Positions 1-7,526 are shown, counted from the first letter of the stretch. The stretch: 9,907 nt of DNA from an uncultured Bacilli bacterium (GCA_947589165.1 CANQCH010000033.1:1-9907), one strand, 5' to 3'. The notes: a model not told the origin generated them from the letters alone. Numbers and translations are program-made.

Positions 1-127
1 CATTTTTATTCGTATCAACGCTAATTACACTTTGTTCTTGAAAATCATCCTCCGTTATCTTTAAGTCATAGTTAACAGTACATCCACTTAATAATAAAAT
101 ACTTAATAATAATATTTTCTTTTTCAT
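1..127 (-). CDS. Lipoprotein, partial (N-terminal 42 residues), paralogue of the preceding lipoprotein
   Basis: An ATG at 127-125 opens a frame that stays open to the window edge (42 codons), so the gene is cut off at its 3' side. The product starts with a lysine-rich n-region (MKKK), a leucine-rich hydrophobic core and a lipobox LLSGC. This predicts signal peptidase II cleavage and lipidation of Cys16, with the mature protein on the outer face of the membrane. After the cysteine, TVNYDLKITED closely parallels TVEYNANITRD in the gene just upstream, so the two are tandem paralogues. The start follows the previous stop by one base (TAAGATG) and is preceded by a GGAAAGG ribosome-binding site, so it is translated as part of the same operon. 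Its function is not recognised. The remainder of the protein, including any C-terminal membrane segment, lies outside the window. Confidence 0.8.
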   Translation of the reverse strand, partial: MKKKILLLSILLLSGCTVNYDLKITEDDFQEQSVISVDTNKN

Positions 128-128
128 C

Positions 129-788
129 TTATTTACCTTTCCATTTTTTATTTTTAAATTTTATTATAACGGCTAATGTAATACTAAGACCAAGAAAACT
201 AATTAAAATAATGATCCAATTGGAACTATTATTTTTGGTTATTGCCGTGGGAGCATCCTTTAATAAATAAGATATTTCTAAAGTTTTATTTTGATAGTTA
301 GTTCGATTTATTACCCAAGTATAAGTATGATCATTAATTTTATCAGCATTATGACTCGTAATTGCAAAGTCATCAGAAAAAGTTAAATTAACGTTAATTT
401 CTTCAAGTTCATTATAAAAATCAATACACGAATTATAATTACTAGTGCTTATTTTATATTCTTTTTGACCAATTTTAGTAAAATGTACTTCTTTGTAACA
501 ATAGTTTACCCCCGTTCCTTCCGTATATCTATCAAATGGAAAGGTATATTTATAAGTCATTACATGATCATGTGTGAGAATATCATAATAATCAATACCT
601 TCAATTTTATCATTTGTTTCACTTGAACCTTGATCATTTATGTAAGCTGTCACGGGATAGTCGGCATTTATAATTTCATTTATAGTCGCTGTTTCTATTA
701 CTTTATCCCGCGTAATATTGGCATTATATTCGACGGTACAACCACTTAATAAAAGTAATGCTATTAATAATATAAGTTTATTTTTCAT
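129..788 (-). CDS. Lipoprotein with C-terminal transmembrane anchor, function unknown (possibly LppM/DUF3153-like)
   Basis: A 219-residue predicted lipoprotein. Residues 1-16 form a type II signal peptide ending in LLLSGC, with Cys17 as the lipidation site. Residues 18-189 form a polar, beta-prone ectodomain with two cysteines (Cys97, Cys121) that could pair. Residues 191-209 are one transmembrane helix followed by a basic tail (KFKNKKWKGK), so the ectodomain would be tethered to the membrane at both ends. The segment around residues 150-173 (INDHTYTWVIN followed by a strand) and the overall layout recall LppM/DUF3153-type lipoproteins, but that is a tentative pattern match. The gene sits directly after the wall hydrolase with a GGTGGTGA ribosome-binding site, and is followed after one base by a paralogous lipoprotein gene. 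Its place in a type IV secretion operon suggests a surface accessory or channel-associated role, which is inference. Confidence 0.82.
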   Translation of the reverse strand: MKNKLILLIALLLLSGCTVEYNANITRDKVIETATINEIINADYPVTAYINDQGSSETNDKIEGIDYYDILTHDHVMTYKYTFPFDRYTEGTGVNYCYKEVHFTKIGQKEYKISTSNYNSCIDFYNELEEINVNLTFSDDFAITSHNADKINDHTYTWVINRTNYQNKTLEISYLLKDAPTAITKNNSSNWIIILISFLGLSITLAVIIKFKNKKWKGK

Positions 789-791
789 TTT

Positions 792-799
792 TCACCACC
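792..799 (-). promoter_or_regulatory. Ribosome-binding site GGTGGTGA of the lipoprotein gene
   Basis: GGTGGTGA lies three bases before the ATG at 788. It matches the canonical GGAGGTGA except at the third base. The same variant precedes the hydrolase gene, which supports the chosen starts of both genes. Confidence 0.7.
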
Positions 800-802
800 A
801 TT

Positions 803-2647
803 TTATTCTATAATTTGACCTGCTTTAAAAGCTTCTGAAAATTTTGTGGCATCGGTATATTTTCGATTGCCTTGATTGGCATAAAAAGCATCCATATTGA
901 CTATTTTACTTGTACTATCTGAAAAACCAATTGTACTAATTTTTGTTCCTTGATCGCCCCCAGCTGCATGAGCTACGTAATATTTTTTCTCCTCATCACT
1001 AACTCCGACAACTAACATAATGTGCCCTGGTTGCCACATTAAATCGCCAGGATTACCCATTCTTTTACCATTTAAACTCGTTCGATTACCGGTTGAATAA
1101 CCCGTAGACATTCCCCCATTATGCAAAGCCCACATAACAAAGCCTGAACAATCGGGGCCATAATGATAATAGGTTCTATTAATTTCACTATTATGGACAT
1201 AATAAGAGATTGATGAACCCCAAAGTGGATGCACACCGAAAAATTCACCACCAGCGGGATTTCTAATTCCGCTAATATAGCCACCATGTTGGCCGGCCCA
1301 TGTGTAAGGAATCCGAATACTATAATTTTCGTATAAACCACCTACTAAAGATACTGCTGCAGCAACTACACCTTCTCTTGTACCAACTCCAGCCTTAATA
1401 ACGTTATTTAAAATATATTCATTAAATCTTAAATACGTTGTACCTTTTTCGATCAATTTATCCTTTAAAGGACCAGTTAAAACATCATTTAAACCATTAC
1501 TGGTTACATTAGTATAATTAGTAGAAATATCTCCAATACATACTGGCCGTTGATACATTACCCCTTCGGAATTATAATCATCATAATTACTTAAACTGCG
1601 ACTATAAAATTTACCTTGATCGGAATAATCGCCAGTTACAAATAAAGCAAATTCTGCTTTTCGTCTTTTCTTTAGGGCATCCATAGGACCACAGTTACCA
1701 TTAATACAAGCATTAACATAATTTTTCATTACGTTCCATAAACCTTCGTAACTTCCTGAGGCATAAGCACTAACTAGTTCTTCAGTATGACCAGCACCAA
1801 GGTTATAATTAAAACAAGTTAAAGCATCTCTTTGAAATTGGGTAAATTCGACATTGTATTTAGCGGCCGCTTGATCAATAGGTTTGGCAAACGTTTCTTC
1901 TAAAACTAATACTTTTAAATCATTAATGATATCTTTAGGTACACATAAACCAACATCCACCCGATAAGTAGAATCCGAATTTTTATTAAAATATTGTTCC
2001 CAACCTTTATCTTTAATATATTGAGAAACCAAAGAAGAAGTAATAACATGGTTGGTCATCCCAGAACCAATCGAAACGGTTCCATCACCAATATCATAAC
2101 CAACATAACCGGCTCCATCATCACAAGAATGGGCTTCATCTTCGCCGCCTTCCCAAGACGTTAAAAAAGACAAAAGGGTTCCCGTACCTTCCGTTTCACA
2201 TAAAGAGTTATAGTCACTTTGCGCATATTCGCCAACCGGGCCCAAAATTCCTAGTAGAAGCATTAAGAAAAAACCTACAACACAAGCTGCAATCAAAATA
2301 ATGTATTTTTTCCAACGAAAAACAGCCATTAATGTATCAATTTTTGATTTACCTTTTATAGCATCCGTTTCAGGCATTGGCGCCCCAATAACGCCCAAAG
2401 GTTGTGGTGTTTCAGCTTCGGCATTTTCATTTTCGTTTTCCGCATCGGCTAATTGTTCCGCATTTTCTTCTTCCTCTTCATCATCATGTTCTAATTCGCC
2501 TGCCGGTACTAAACTCCCATTTAATGGTTGCATGTGACGATTGTTAGGATTATATAATAATTCACCAAAATTAGTAGCAGTTTCCTCTGCTACTTTACTT
2601 CTTTTGCCAACTTTTTTCTTGCTGTTGTCGGTTGTATCATCATTCAT
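803..2647 (-). CDS. Membrane-anchored bifunctional peptidoglycan hydrolase (GH24-type lysozyme + NlpC/P60 peptidase), VirB1/CwlT/TrsG-like
   Basis: A 614-residue wall hydrolase expected to open peptidoglycan for a type IV secretion channel. Residues 1-114 are cytoplasmic, with a lysine-rich start and a strongly acidic Glu/Asn/Ala tract at 51-80. Residues 115-136 form one transmembrane helix (N-in, C-out). Residues 155-340 look like a phage-type GH24 muramidase: Glu166 in SWEGG is the likely acid, Asp185 or Asp188 the second carboxylate, SIGSG (192-196) matches the family's TIGYG, then FQRDALTCFNYNLG (271-284) and KKRRKAEFAL (326-335). A linker follows to about 420. Residues 420-565 form an NlpC/P60 domain with Cys500 in DCSGF, His542 in GHIMLVVG and His560 in VAHA as the likely catalytic set. 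Two-domain hydrolases of this layout (CwlT of ICEBs1, Tn916 Orf14, TraG of pIP501) are standard in Gram-positive conjugation systems, but their glycosidase domain is usually of another family. The VirB4 gene ends 37 bases upstream. A strong GGTGGTGA ribosome-binding site supports this start. Confidence 0.93.
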   Translation of the reverse strand: MNDDTTDNSKKKVGKRSKVAEETATNFGELLYNPNNRHMQPLNGSLVPAGELEHDDEEEEENAEQLADAENENENAEAETPQPLGVIGAPMPETDAIKGKSKIDTLMAVFRWKKYIILIAACVVGFFLMLLLGILGPVGEYAQSDYNSLCETEGTGTLLSFLTSWEGGEDEAHSCDDGAGYVGYDIGDGTVSIGSGMTNHVITSSLVSQYIKDKGWEQYFNKNSDSTYRVDVGLCVPKDIINDLKVLVLEETFAKPIDQAAAKYNVEFTQFQRDALTCFNYNLGAGHTEELVSAYASGSYEGLWNVMKNYVNACINGNCGPMDALKKRRKAEFALFVTGDYSDQGKFYSRSLSNYDDYNSEGVMYQRPVCIGDISTNYTNVTSNGLNDVLTGPLKDKLIEKGTTYLRFNEYILNNVIKAGVGTREGVVAAAVSLVGGLYENYSIRIPYTWAGQHGGYISGIRNPAGGEFFGVHPLWGSSISYYVHNSEINRTYYHYGPDCSGFVMWALHNGGMSTGYSTGNRTSLNGKRMGNPGDLMWQPGHIMLVVGVSDEEKKYYVAHAAGGDQGTKISTIGFSDSTSKIVNMDAFYANQGNRKYTDATKFSEAFKAGQIIE

Positions 2648-2653
2648 GCCTTT

Positions 2654-2661
2654 TCACCACC
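2654..2661 (-). promoter_or_regulatory. Ribosome-binding site GGTGGTGA of the wall hydrolase gene
   Basis: GGTGGTGA ends six bases before the ATG at 2647. It fixes this start and is identical to the site before the following lipoprotein gene. It has a single mismatch to GGAGGTGA at the third base. Confidence 0.7.
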
Positions 2662-2684
2662 AAACTTAAAGAATTATATTGTTA

Positions 2685-4472
2685 CTATAATCCGCCCCCA
2701 GAACCAAAGGAATCTAACTCTTCTTGACTAACAACTACTTGAATTCGCATTCTTCGGCTACCACAGATAAACAAAGCATCACCTTGATTATAATATTTAA
2801 TGGAATCTTTTTCACTTTCATTTAAATCAATTAATTTAGCTAAATCTTCAATCGCTTGTTTTCTTAAATTCATGATTAAATAGTAAGCCGCATTATCAAA
2901 AATAGCTTTACCATGCGTAATAACATTTGGCGCCGCAAAGTCAGTTGGTTGTTGGGTAATAATAATGGTTCCAGTATTGTATTTCCGACTTCTTCTTTGG
3001 ACTTGAGCTAAAAATTCAGCACCTAATTCATTATGACTAGATAAAAGCACGTGAGCTTCATCAACATACATGATAGTATTAACATTTTTATCAAGGCATA
3101 AGCCCCAAGCATATTTTAAGATATTAAAGAATAAAGCGTTTTTAATATTATCATCACTATTCATTAACTCTTTAATATTAAAGACGATAAAATCGCTTTG
3201 AACATTTAATGTTGTATGCCCAGTAAAATAATATCTTAATTCTTTAACTAAAGGTCTAATCTTTAATTCCAACCGTTCCATAACATCTCGTTCATGCGTC
3301 GCATCAGTCATGGATAATAACCGCCCTTTAATCGTCGCATAAACATCGTCAAACGTTGGATAATCATTTGATGTTAAAGTCGTATAATCAGTATCAAAAT
3401 CAATTTTATAACGTTTATAAGTATCTTGAACTACTTCACTAAACATATTTAAAACATCTTCTTCAATGTTAGGTGTATAGTATTTCATAAACGCTTTTAA
3501 TTGTTGAATGGTTCTCGTTAAAACGGTATAACCTAATCCTTGAGAAATTTCTTCTTCATCGGCATCAATTACGATTTCTAATGGGTTAACCATCCCGAAA
3601 TCGCCACCTTTACCAAGGTCAAGGAAATCACCACCAAGGGCATTACACATTTCCCCTAGTTCGCCTTCAGGATCCACACAAACGACTTTACAACCATTTC
3701 TTAAATGGGTCCGTAAAAGTAATTTGGCCGCCGTAGATTTCCCACTTCCTGAAGTCCCAAGTAAAATAATATTCGCATTATTACGATTGTTTTCCTTTTT
3801 AATTTGATATAAAAATTGATTAAACAAAATAACTCCACCCGAAAAATCAACACCTAATAAAGTCGCATCGCCGGGATCTTTAATACTATCGAAAATAAAC
3901 GGATACATTCCAGCCACCGTAATGGATGGAATTGGGGTCCCAATTCTTTGTTCAATATCTTGCGGTGGAAAAATCGGAATAATAGATTTTAAAGCTTTTT
4001 CTTGTTCAAACATTAAAGCTACTGCTTTCATTCCTAAGCCTTCTAAAATACTACGAACTTGAACTTTACGTAATTCTAATTCTTCTTTATTATCCGCGGT
4101 AATTAATAAATGCATTTGAAAATCAAAAATCCGGGCTTGGGTAGCCGCTAACATTTGAATAAATTGTTCCAATGATTCATAGTCTTGGCGAATCATTTCT
4201 TGCATTGTTTGGTCTTTTTCATTTTGATATCTTTGTTTTAAATCAGCAATTTCCTTATTAATCATTTTTTGTAAAACAGAAAATTGAATAGGAATATGCT
4301 TAATGGCAATTTTTACTCCTTGAATACTTGTTAAATTGGCTAAATGACCTAACATAATATTTTTCGGATAAGACACTATGGTTAAAATGGTTGAATATTT
4401 ACCCCCTAAAACAAACTCTGTTGGTTTAAATTCAATTCCCTTAGGAGCTAATTCACTTTTTAATTTACTCAT
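2685..4472 (-). CDS. virB4: VirB4/TrsE/TraE-family type IV secretion ATPase
   Basis: A 595-residue cytoplasmic or membrane-associated ATPase that should energise assembly of, and transport through, the type IV secretion channel. The N-terminal part (about 1-215) is the VirB4-type domain: it opens with the APKGIEF segment and includes a charged helical stretch at 65-115. The C-terminal RecA-like motor has Walker A GTSGSGKST at 239-247 (Lys245), CVDPEGE at 265-271, Walker B TIMYVDEAH at 466-474 (Asp471, Glu472), the basic RRSRKYNTG segment at 493-501 where VirB4/HerA-type ATPases carry an arginine finger, and IITQQPTD at 504-511. All motor motifs are intact. The protein lacks the small N-terminal module of longer VirB4 proteins. 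That part is supplied by the separate upstream gene, one base away (TAAGATG). This split matches TrsD/TrsE and TraD/TraE of staphylococcal and enterococcal conjugative plasmids. A Gly/Ser-rich end (SFGSGGGL) precedes the TAG stop. Confidence 0.96.
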   Translation of the reverse strand: MSKLKSELAPKGIEFKPTEFVLGGKYSTILTIVSYPKNIMLGHLANLTSIQGVKIAIKHIPIQFSVLQKMINKEIADLKQRYQNEKDQTMQEMIRQDYESLEQFIQMLAATQARIFDFQMHLLITADNKEELELRKVQVRSILEGLGMKAVALMFEQEKALKSIIPIFPPQDIEQRIGTPIPSITVAGMYPFIFDSIKDPGDATLLGVDFSGGVILFNQFLYQIKKENNRNNANIILLGTSGSGKSTAAKLLLRTHLRNGCKVVCVDPEGELGEMCNALGGDFLDLGKGGDFGMVNPLEIVIDADEEEISQGLGYTVLTRTIQQLKAFMKYYTPNIEEDVLNMFSEVVQDTYKRYKIDFDTDYTTLTSNDYPTFDDVYATIKGRLLSMTDATHERDVMERLELKIRPLVKELRYYFTGHTTLNVQSDFIVFNIKELMNSDDNIKNALFFNILKYAWGLCLDKNVNTIMYVDEAHVLLSSHNELGAEFLAQVQRRSRKYNTGTIIITQQPTDFAAPNVITHGKAIFDNAAYYLIMNLRKQAIEDLAKLIDLNESEKDSIKYYNQGDALFICGSRRMRIQVVVSQEELDSFGSGGGL

Positions 4473-4473
4473 C

Positions 4474-5046
4474 TTACATCACCGTCCCAAAGGTGGTTTG
4501 TTCTCCACCATTTAAATAATTATCTAATAGAATTCTTAAATCATTATTGGATGTTTGCGTTGATTGTAAACCTGCGGTAGCTAAACCACTCATAATATTG
4601 TGTAATTTCTTTTGGACTAATTCCATGCGTTTTTCTTTAAATAAAATATAGTATTCCGTATCAACGACATTATATTCGGCACTCATAAATAAATTAGCTT
4701 TATTAATATCTTGCATAATTAATTTTTTAATTGCGTTATTAGTGGCATTATTATATAAGATTTGTAAGCGGGATAAATAGACATCAATATCAACTGGTCG
4801 ATCGGCAATAAGTAACCAAAATTCAAAATCGATTGAATTATATAAATTTTGCAAATTAGCAATCGTATTTTGTTGCATACCGGAATCCATAATAAATATA
4901 TTTTTTGGTGCTACTTTAACTCCCGTCACATATTCCCCTGTATCAAGTAAAATCATCCCATTAATAATTTGCTTAACTGGTAACCAATTTTCCGTATATT
5001 TACTACTATTTTTAACTTTACTATTTAGTTTCGTCTTCGAACTCAT
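4474..5046 (-). CDS. TrsD/TraD-like conjugation protein (TraC-like N-terminal module of VirB4)
   Basis: A 190-residue protein without signal peptide or membrane segment. From residue 20 it carries the pattern WLPVKQIINGMILLDTGEYV followed by VKVAPKNI and, near 70-90, FEFWLLIADRPVDI with helices after it. This is typical of the TraC-like/TrsD module that precedes VirB4 ATPases in Gram-positive conjugation systems. It probably binds or completes the VirB4 encoded immediately after it. The next ATG follows its stop by one base, so the two products are likely made in fixed proportion by translational coupling. Its start lies inside the preceding PrgI-like gene (26-nt overlap). A GGAAAGG sequence lies 14 bases before the ATG, and AAGAG lies closer. 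A frameshifted single VirB4 gene is the alternative. I consider it less likely because the next frame opens with its own ATG behind a GGTGAT ribosome-binding motif and the arrangement matches known two-gene systems. Confidence 0.88.
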   Translation of the reverse strand: MSSKTKLNSKVKNSSKYTENWLPVKQIINGMILLDTGEYVTGVKVAPKNIFIMDSGMQQNTIANLQNLYNSIDFEFWLLIADRPVDIDVYLSRLQILYNNATNNAIKKLIMQDINKANLFMSAEYNVVDTEYYILFKEKRMELVQKKLHNIMSGLATAGLQSTQTSNNDLRILLDNYLNGGEQTTFGTVM

Positions 5047-5341
5047 CTCTTACACACCAACCTTTCCAATAATAATTTCTTCTTCCGCGATAAAAATTCA
5101 CAATATTAGTTATTAATTGTAAAACATTATGATAATTAGGCACCGGCATAACAAGTAAACCCGTAATCATGGCCGGCATTAAGATCATAACTAACTCCGC
5201 AAAGGAAGCATCTTGCAATACCAATAGCAATATTACCGTTAAGGCCACACCCGTCCCAAATATAATTAAATCAGTTGGTGTAAAAAAACCTAATATCAAT
5301 TGTGACTTTTTTGTATTTGCTGGAATTATAAAATTATTCAT
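5021..5341 (-). CDS. PrgI-family (TrsC/VirB3-like) inner-membrane channel protein
   Basis: A small membrane protein of 106 residues with the PrgI family layout. A short N-terminal segment (FIIPANTKKSQLILGFFT) leads into two adjacent hydrophobic helices at about 24-43 and 48-67, followed by a cytoplasmic tail with the conserved aromatic/basic pattern FYRGRRNYYWKGW (83-95). In Gram-positive type IV systems such proteins sit beside VirB4 and play the VirB3 role at the membrane base of the channel. The position immediately before the TrsD-like and VirB4 genes is the usual one. AAAGGG and AAAAGG motifs precede the ATG. The final codons overlap the start of the next gene, and the stop is TAG. Confidence 0.88.
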   Translation of the reverse strand: MNNFIIPANTKKSQLILGFFTPTDLIIFGTGVALTVILLLVLQDASFAELVMILMPAMITGLLVMPVPNYHNVLQLITNIVNFYRGRRNYYWKGWCVRDEFEDETK

Positions 5342-5372
5342 ACCTTTTTACCCTTTCTATTATTTTTAAGGA

Positions 5373-7523
5373 TTAACTTCCCTTACCTTGTTGTTTTTCT
5401 CTTAAATTAGCTAATTTTACTGTTACGTCACCGCCAGCAGCTTTCATAGCTTTATCAGTAAATAACATTGTACCTTGAGTTTTACCTAATGTATCCAAAG
5501 CTTTATCTATCATACTAGCATTGCCTGAATTAAGAGCTTGCTGAATCATTGAAATTTCTTGAGCTGATAAATCACGTACAGTACCTAATTGGGTCATATT
5601 AGTATCTCCACGATTTTCATTTATCAATCTATTCGTCTTATTTATCGCCGCTATTACTCGGCCATCCCCTTTAGCAAACTTTTCGTGTAGTGCTAATTGT
5701 TGCGTTAATTTTAAAATATTATCCGCCATTTCAACATCTTGGGTTCTTCTAAATCTTGCTGCTGCTTCTAAACTACCAAAAACATTACCTGAAGCATCTT
5801 GAATTGCTTGCCCTGTTACTCTATCTACAGCTATATTTTGACCATTAATCATCCTCATGCGCATATTTTTCATATAATGTTGATTGTCTCGTTTAGCGGC
5901 TTCTTCTTTTTCTTTAATAGCTGCCATTACGACAGGATCATCAGTAACAATATCTTTAACACTTGATAAGGCATTTGCTTCATTATAAAGTTTTTGTTGA
6001 TTTTGTAATCTTTCAAAATCATCTCCAAAACCAACAAATGCTGCTGCTCCCTTTGCACCTGCTTTAATTCTTCCTCTTGTAGTGCCAAAAAGTCCTGGTG
6101 CCCTTACACTCGCTCTATAATTTTCTTTTTTAGTCATTGAGTCAAGAGTACCGGATACACCTTTATCAACACCTGATTTAGCATCTCCAAAATTTTTGGC
6201 ATTCCAATTATTAACAAAAGCTCTGCCTCCAGCACCAAAAAAGTTTCCAGGAATTCCTGTGACCATTCTACCAACCGCGCTAAGTTTTCTAATGCCCTTA
6301 GCCTGTTTAATATTATGAATATTATGTCTTAAGCCTTTTCCTAAGCCACCTATTCCAGCTATAGCAGCACCACCCATAGCAAACGCTCCGCCATTGCCTA
6401 AACGTTCAAATAAGCCTTTAACACCTAAACTCATACCGCCAGTATCAAAGCCAAAGACATCTTGAATTAATTTTGGAGCTTGTCTAATAAAGGCCACAAT
6501 CCCCATAATTAGAAAAGCGCGAAGTAAGAATATTTGTAACCAGTTTAAATCCATATCAACGCCAGCAGCATTAATATCTGGAAATTTTTCAACTAATAAA
6601 GTTATTAAATACACGCCAATGTACATAATAAAAATTCGCACAAATACTTCCATAAAAGTTGCAAATGTTAATTTAACCCAATTTGGAAATATATCTTTAG
6701 TTTTATTGCCCGGAATGACGCGGCAAGCCGCAGCAATGGGACCAATCATTTGATAATAAATTAATTTTATGGCCCGAACACCTAAATCAAAACAAAATAA
6801 TAAAATACACCATAAAACAAAAACCCCGGCAACCGTTGACCATGGCCAAGAGTGTGAAATAGCATTATCAGCAACACTTTTAGGAAAATTTACAGTACTA
6901 ACATAGGTACCATCCGCGTAGGCATCATATTCACGACTCGCAAAAATCAAGAAACTTCCGCCTCTACCCACTTCATCAAAAGCGCCATCTACTGCCCAGC
7001 TTAATTCATTGTATTGGGCACTATGGTCTCCGGTAGAGCTATCCTCATTAACGTAAAAAAAGGCCTTAAACACATTGGCAGCAATTGTCGAACCCCCATT
7101 TTTAATGGATCCCTGGCCAACATTTTCGTTTAATATTATACGACCAATAACATCTTGATTTAAAATTGCTCCTTGAACTCTAAAAGCTACATCAAAGATG
7201 GTTGGTAATAACACAATGATAACCAAAGATATTAAAACATTTTTAATTAAATTCGGAAACGACTTTTCGCCCTTAGAATATTCATCAGGATTAATAATAG
7301 CGCGAAGTAATGAATACGATAAAACAAAGAGCATGATGATTCCTAAAACAATGTATACTCGTCTAACTATACCTTCATAATCTTCATTTGAAAATAAGTT
7401 TAAATTGGCTAACGCTAAAAAAACTTTATAAAATCCACAAATCAAATTATATAAAGATCCATCTATGATCAAAAACAACGCTCTGATAGCTTCATGAATT
7501 CCTAAAAAGTCCATTAGTAGCAT
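5373..7523 (-). CDS. VirB6/TrbL-like polytopic channel protein with long soluble C-terminal region
   Basis: A 716-residue membrane protein and first gene of the secretion operon. Hydrophobic segments lie at about 13-42, 56-78, 93-115, 231-268 (one or two helices), 284-312 and 328-346. Between the third and fourth segments is a polar loop of about 115 residues (116-230), probably extracytoplasmic. The charged motif YQMIGPIAAACRVIPGNKTKDIF (257-279) between membrane segments resembles the region preserved in VirB6/TrbL/TrsL proteins. After residue 350 comes a Gly/Ala/Met-rich stretch (360-400), a basic Gly-rich region to about 500, then a mostly helical, charged tail to the end with no further membrane segment. 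Related Gram-positive proteins (ConG of ICEBs1, Orf15 of Tn916, TraL of pIP501) form the inner-membrane pore. The ATG at 7523 follows AGGCGGTGA at good spacing. The in-frame ATG at 7514 is a weaker alternative start. Confidence 0.88.
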   Translation of the reverse strand: MLLMDFLGIHEAIRALFLIIDGSLYNLICGFYKVFLALANLNLFSNEDYEGIVRRVYIVLGIIMLFVLSYSLLRAIINPDEYSKGEKSFPNLIKNVLISLVIIVLLPTIFDVAFRVQGAILNQDVIGRIILNENVGQGSIKNGGSTIAANVFKAFFYVNEDSSTGDHSAQYNELSWAVDGAFDEVGRGGSFLIFASREYDAYADGTYVSTVNFPKSVADNAISHSWPWSTVAGVFVLWCILLFCFDLGVRAIKLIYYQMIGPIAAACRVIPGNKTKDIFPNWVKLTFATFMEVFVRIFIMYIGVYLITLLVEKFPDINAAGVDMDLNWLQIFLLRAFLIMGIVAFIRQAPKLIQDVFGFDTGGMSLGVKGLFERLGNGGAFAMGGAAIAGIGGLGKGLRHNIHNIKQAKGIRKLSAVGRMVTGIPGNFFGAGGRAFVNNWNAKNFGDAKSGVDKGVSGTLDSMTKKENYRASVRAPGLFGTTRGRIKAGAKGAAAFVGFGDDFERLQNQQKLYNEANALSSVKDIVTDDPVVMAAIKEKEEAAKRDNQHYMKNMRMRMINGQNIAVDRVTGQAIQDASGNVFGSLEAAARFRRTQDVEMADNILKLTQQLALHEKFAKGDGRVIAAINKTNRLINENRGDTNMTQLGTVRDLSAQEISMIQQALNSGNASMIDKALDTLGKTQGTMLFTDKAMKAAGGDVTVKLANLREKQQGKGS

Positions 7524-7526
7524 ATT

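Noticed and set aside
1072..1341. Second minus-strand frame of 89 residues within the hydrolase gene
   Set aside because: It lies wholly inside the NlpC/P60 coding sequence in another frame, has no initiation signal, and the main frame has clear catalytic motifs.
2301..2537. Open frame on the plus strand encoding a Ser-rich 78-residue peptide
   Set aside because: It is the antisense shadow of the Glu-rich tract of the wall hydrolase (GAA/GAG read as TTC/CTC and TCT/TCA), with no ribosome-binding site or promoter.
803..2647. Wall hydrolase as a prophage endolysin
   Set aside because: The N-terminal membrane anchor, NlpC/P60 fusion and position between VirB4 and lipoprotein genes fit a conjugation hydrolase; no holin or phage structural gene is nearby.
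2673..2678. TATAAT in the gap before the hydrolase gene as a possible internal promoter
   Set aside because: No -35-like hexamer at 16-18 bases upstream, and such hexamers are expected by chance in AT-rich gaps.
5169..5369. Plus-strand frame opposite the PrgI-like gene
   Set aside because: Antisense shadow of a hydrophobic gene; no promoter or ribosome-binding site and an unconvincing composition.
7198..7380. Plus-strand frame of 60 residues opposite the VirB6-like gene
   Set aside because: Antisense to membrane-segment codons, with no independent evidence of expression.
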